From contig CACXDX010000033.1 in NCBI GenBank assembly GCA_902766525.1, positions 1 through 6,906 on the forward strand: 6,906 nucleotides of DNA, read 5' to 3'. This stretch comes from an uncultured Bacillota bacterium (GTDB taxonomy: Bacteria; Bacillota; Dehalobacteriia; UBA7702). Every line of letters begins with the position of its first letter. Positions within the stretch are counted from its first letter, which is position 1. Positions 6,438 to 6,906 of the stretch are shown here, piece by piece. A program made the translations under genes and the position numbers. Under the pieces are notes generated by a model. The model saw only the letters and a list, made by a program, of their open reading frames with translations. It did no database searches and had not been told where the DNA came from.

Positions 6438-6906
6438 GATTTTTTTCTGCCCTTTCATAGGCATTGATGATTTTCTGCACCAACGGATGGCGCACCACAT
6501 CAAGATGATTCATATACGCAAAACCGATGCCGTCAACATCACGAAGGATCTTTTCGGCATGGATCAATCCGCTTTTTTCTCCGTAGCCCAGATCAACCTG
6601 GGTAATATCGCCGGTGACCACGGCGCGGGAGCCGAAACCGATGCGGGTAAGAAACATTTTCATCTGCGGGATCGTCGTATTTTGAGCTTCGTCAAGAATG
6701 ATAAAGGCATCATCCAGCGTACGGCCGCGCATATAGGCGAGGGGTGCCACTTCGATGATATTTTTTGTCATCATTTTCTGAGCGGTATCTCCGCCCAAAA
6801 TATCATATAAGCTGTCATAAAGCGGCCTCAGATAGGGATCGACCTTGTCCTGAAGATCTCCGGGAAGAAATCCGAGTTTTTCTCCGGCTTCCACGGCGGG
6901 ACGCGT
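6424..6906 (-). CDS. phoH: PhoH family ATPase (YbeZ-like), N-terminal half cut off by window edge
   Basis: PhoH/YbeZ proteins are cytosolic P-loop ATPases related to the helicase-like N-terminal domain of RNA helicases and act with YbeY in RNA metabolism. Only the last 160 residues plus stop are present; the frame is open at the window edge, and the Walker A motif must lie upstream. Visible are RPAVEAGEKLGFLPGD (2-17), followed closely by the DPYLRPLYDSL element (23-33), the Walker B segment FIILDEAQNTT (68-78), the TGDITQVD motif (98-105) and DVVRHPLV (136-143) with a likely arginine-finger residue. A GTG at 6894 is only an internal valine codon, not a start. The gene ends inside the start of pgpH (14-nt overlap), opening the phoH-pgpH-ybeY-dgkA series. 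Confidence 0.97.
   Translation of the reverse strand, partial: TRPAVEAGEKLGFLPGDLQDKVDPYLRPLYDSLYDILGGDTAQKMMTKNIIEVAPLAYMRGRTLDDAFIILDEAQNTTIPQMKMFLTRIGFGSRAVVTGDITQVDLGYGEKSGLIHAEKILRDVDGIGFAYMNHLDVVRHPLVQKIINAYERAEKNHGKE

Noticed and set aside
6901..6906. ACGCGT at the extreme window end
   Set aside because: This is a restriction-type palindrome that falls within conserved phoH codons (Thr-Arg); it has no visible biological meaning here.

Overview
The window is a compact stretch of a low- to mid-GC Gram-positive (Firmicutes, most likely Clostridia-type) chromosome. Every supported gene lies on the minus strand, so transcription runs from high to low coordinates. The gene order phoH - pgpH (yqfF) - ybeY - dgkA - (DUF3048 lipoprotein) - era is the classic Firmicute ribosome-maturation and envelope operon. 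Its protein motifs and overlapping junctions support this placement; the species cannot be named from the sequence.

Layout in transcription order: the 3' part of phoH (6906-6424, cut by the window edge); pgpH, a 7TM-HD c-di-AMP phosphodiesterase (6437-4206); ybeY, the 16S rRNA maturation/quality-control metalloprotein (4216-3734); dgkA/udpK, a small membrane lipid kinase (3737-3369); a DUF3048 (YerB-like) lipoprotein (3335-2280); era, the 16S rRNA-binding GTPase (2278-1376); and, after a 167-nt gap, mgtE, a Mg2+ channel (1208 to position 1, cut by the edge). The first four genes overlap by 4-14 nt, and era starts 1 nt after the lipoprotein stop. This suggests one translationally coupled operon. 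PhoH/YbeZ, YbeY and Era act on 16S rRNA and the 30S subunit, PgpH controls c-di-AMP, and DgkA recycles a lipid carrier. In many relatives cdd sits before era and recO after it; here a lipoprotein and mgtE occupy those places.

The most interesting part is the 167-nt era-mgtE gap. I recognise no M-box magnesium riboswitch in it. It holds an 11-bp inverted repeat ending in six U's (an intrinsic terminator in the mgtE direction) that brackets, almost to the base, a 22-codon ORF with a purine-rich ribosome-binding site. The start codon begins at the last base of the 5' arm and the stop codon is the first three bases of the 3' arm. A second hairpin covers the mgtE ribosome-binding site, and an alternative pairing would break both it and the inner part of the terminator. 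I interpret this as a candidate leader-peptide attenuator controlling mgtE. The architecture is read from the sequence; the mechanism and any Mg2+ dependence are inference.

No RNA genes, mobile elements, CRISPR arrays or long repeats were seen. Long plus-strand ORFs are antisense shadows of the minus-strand genes.
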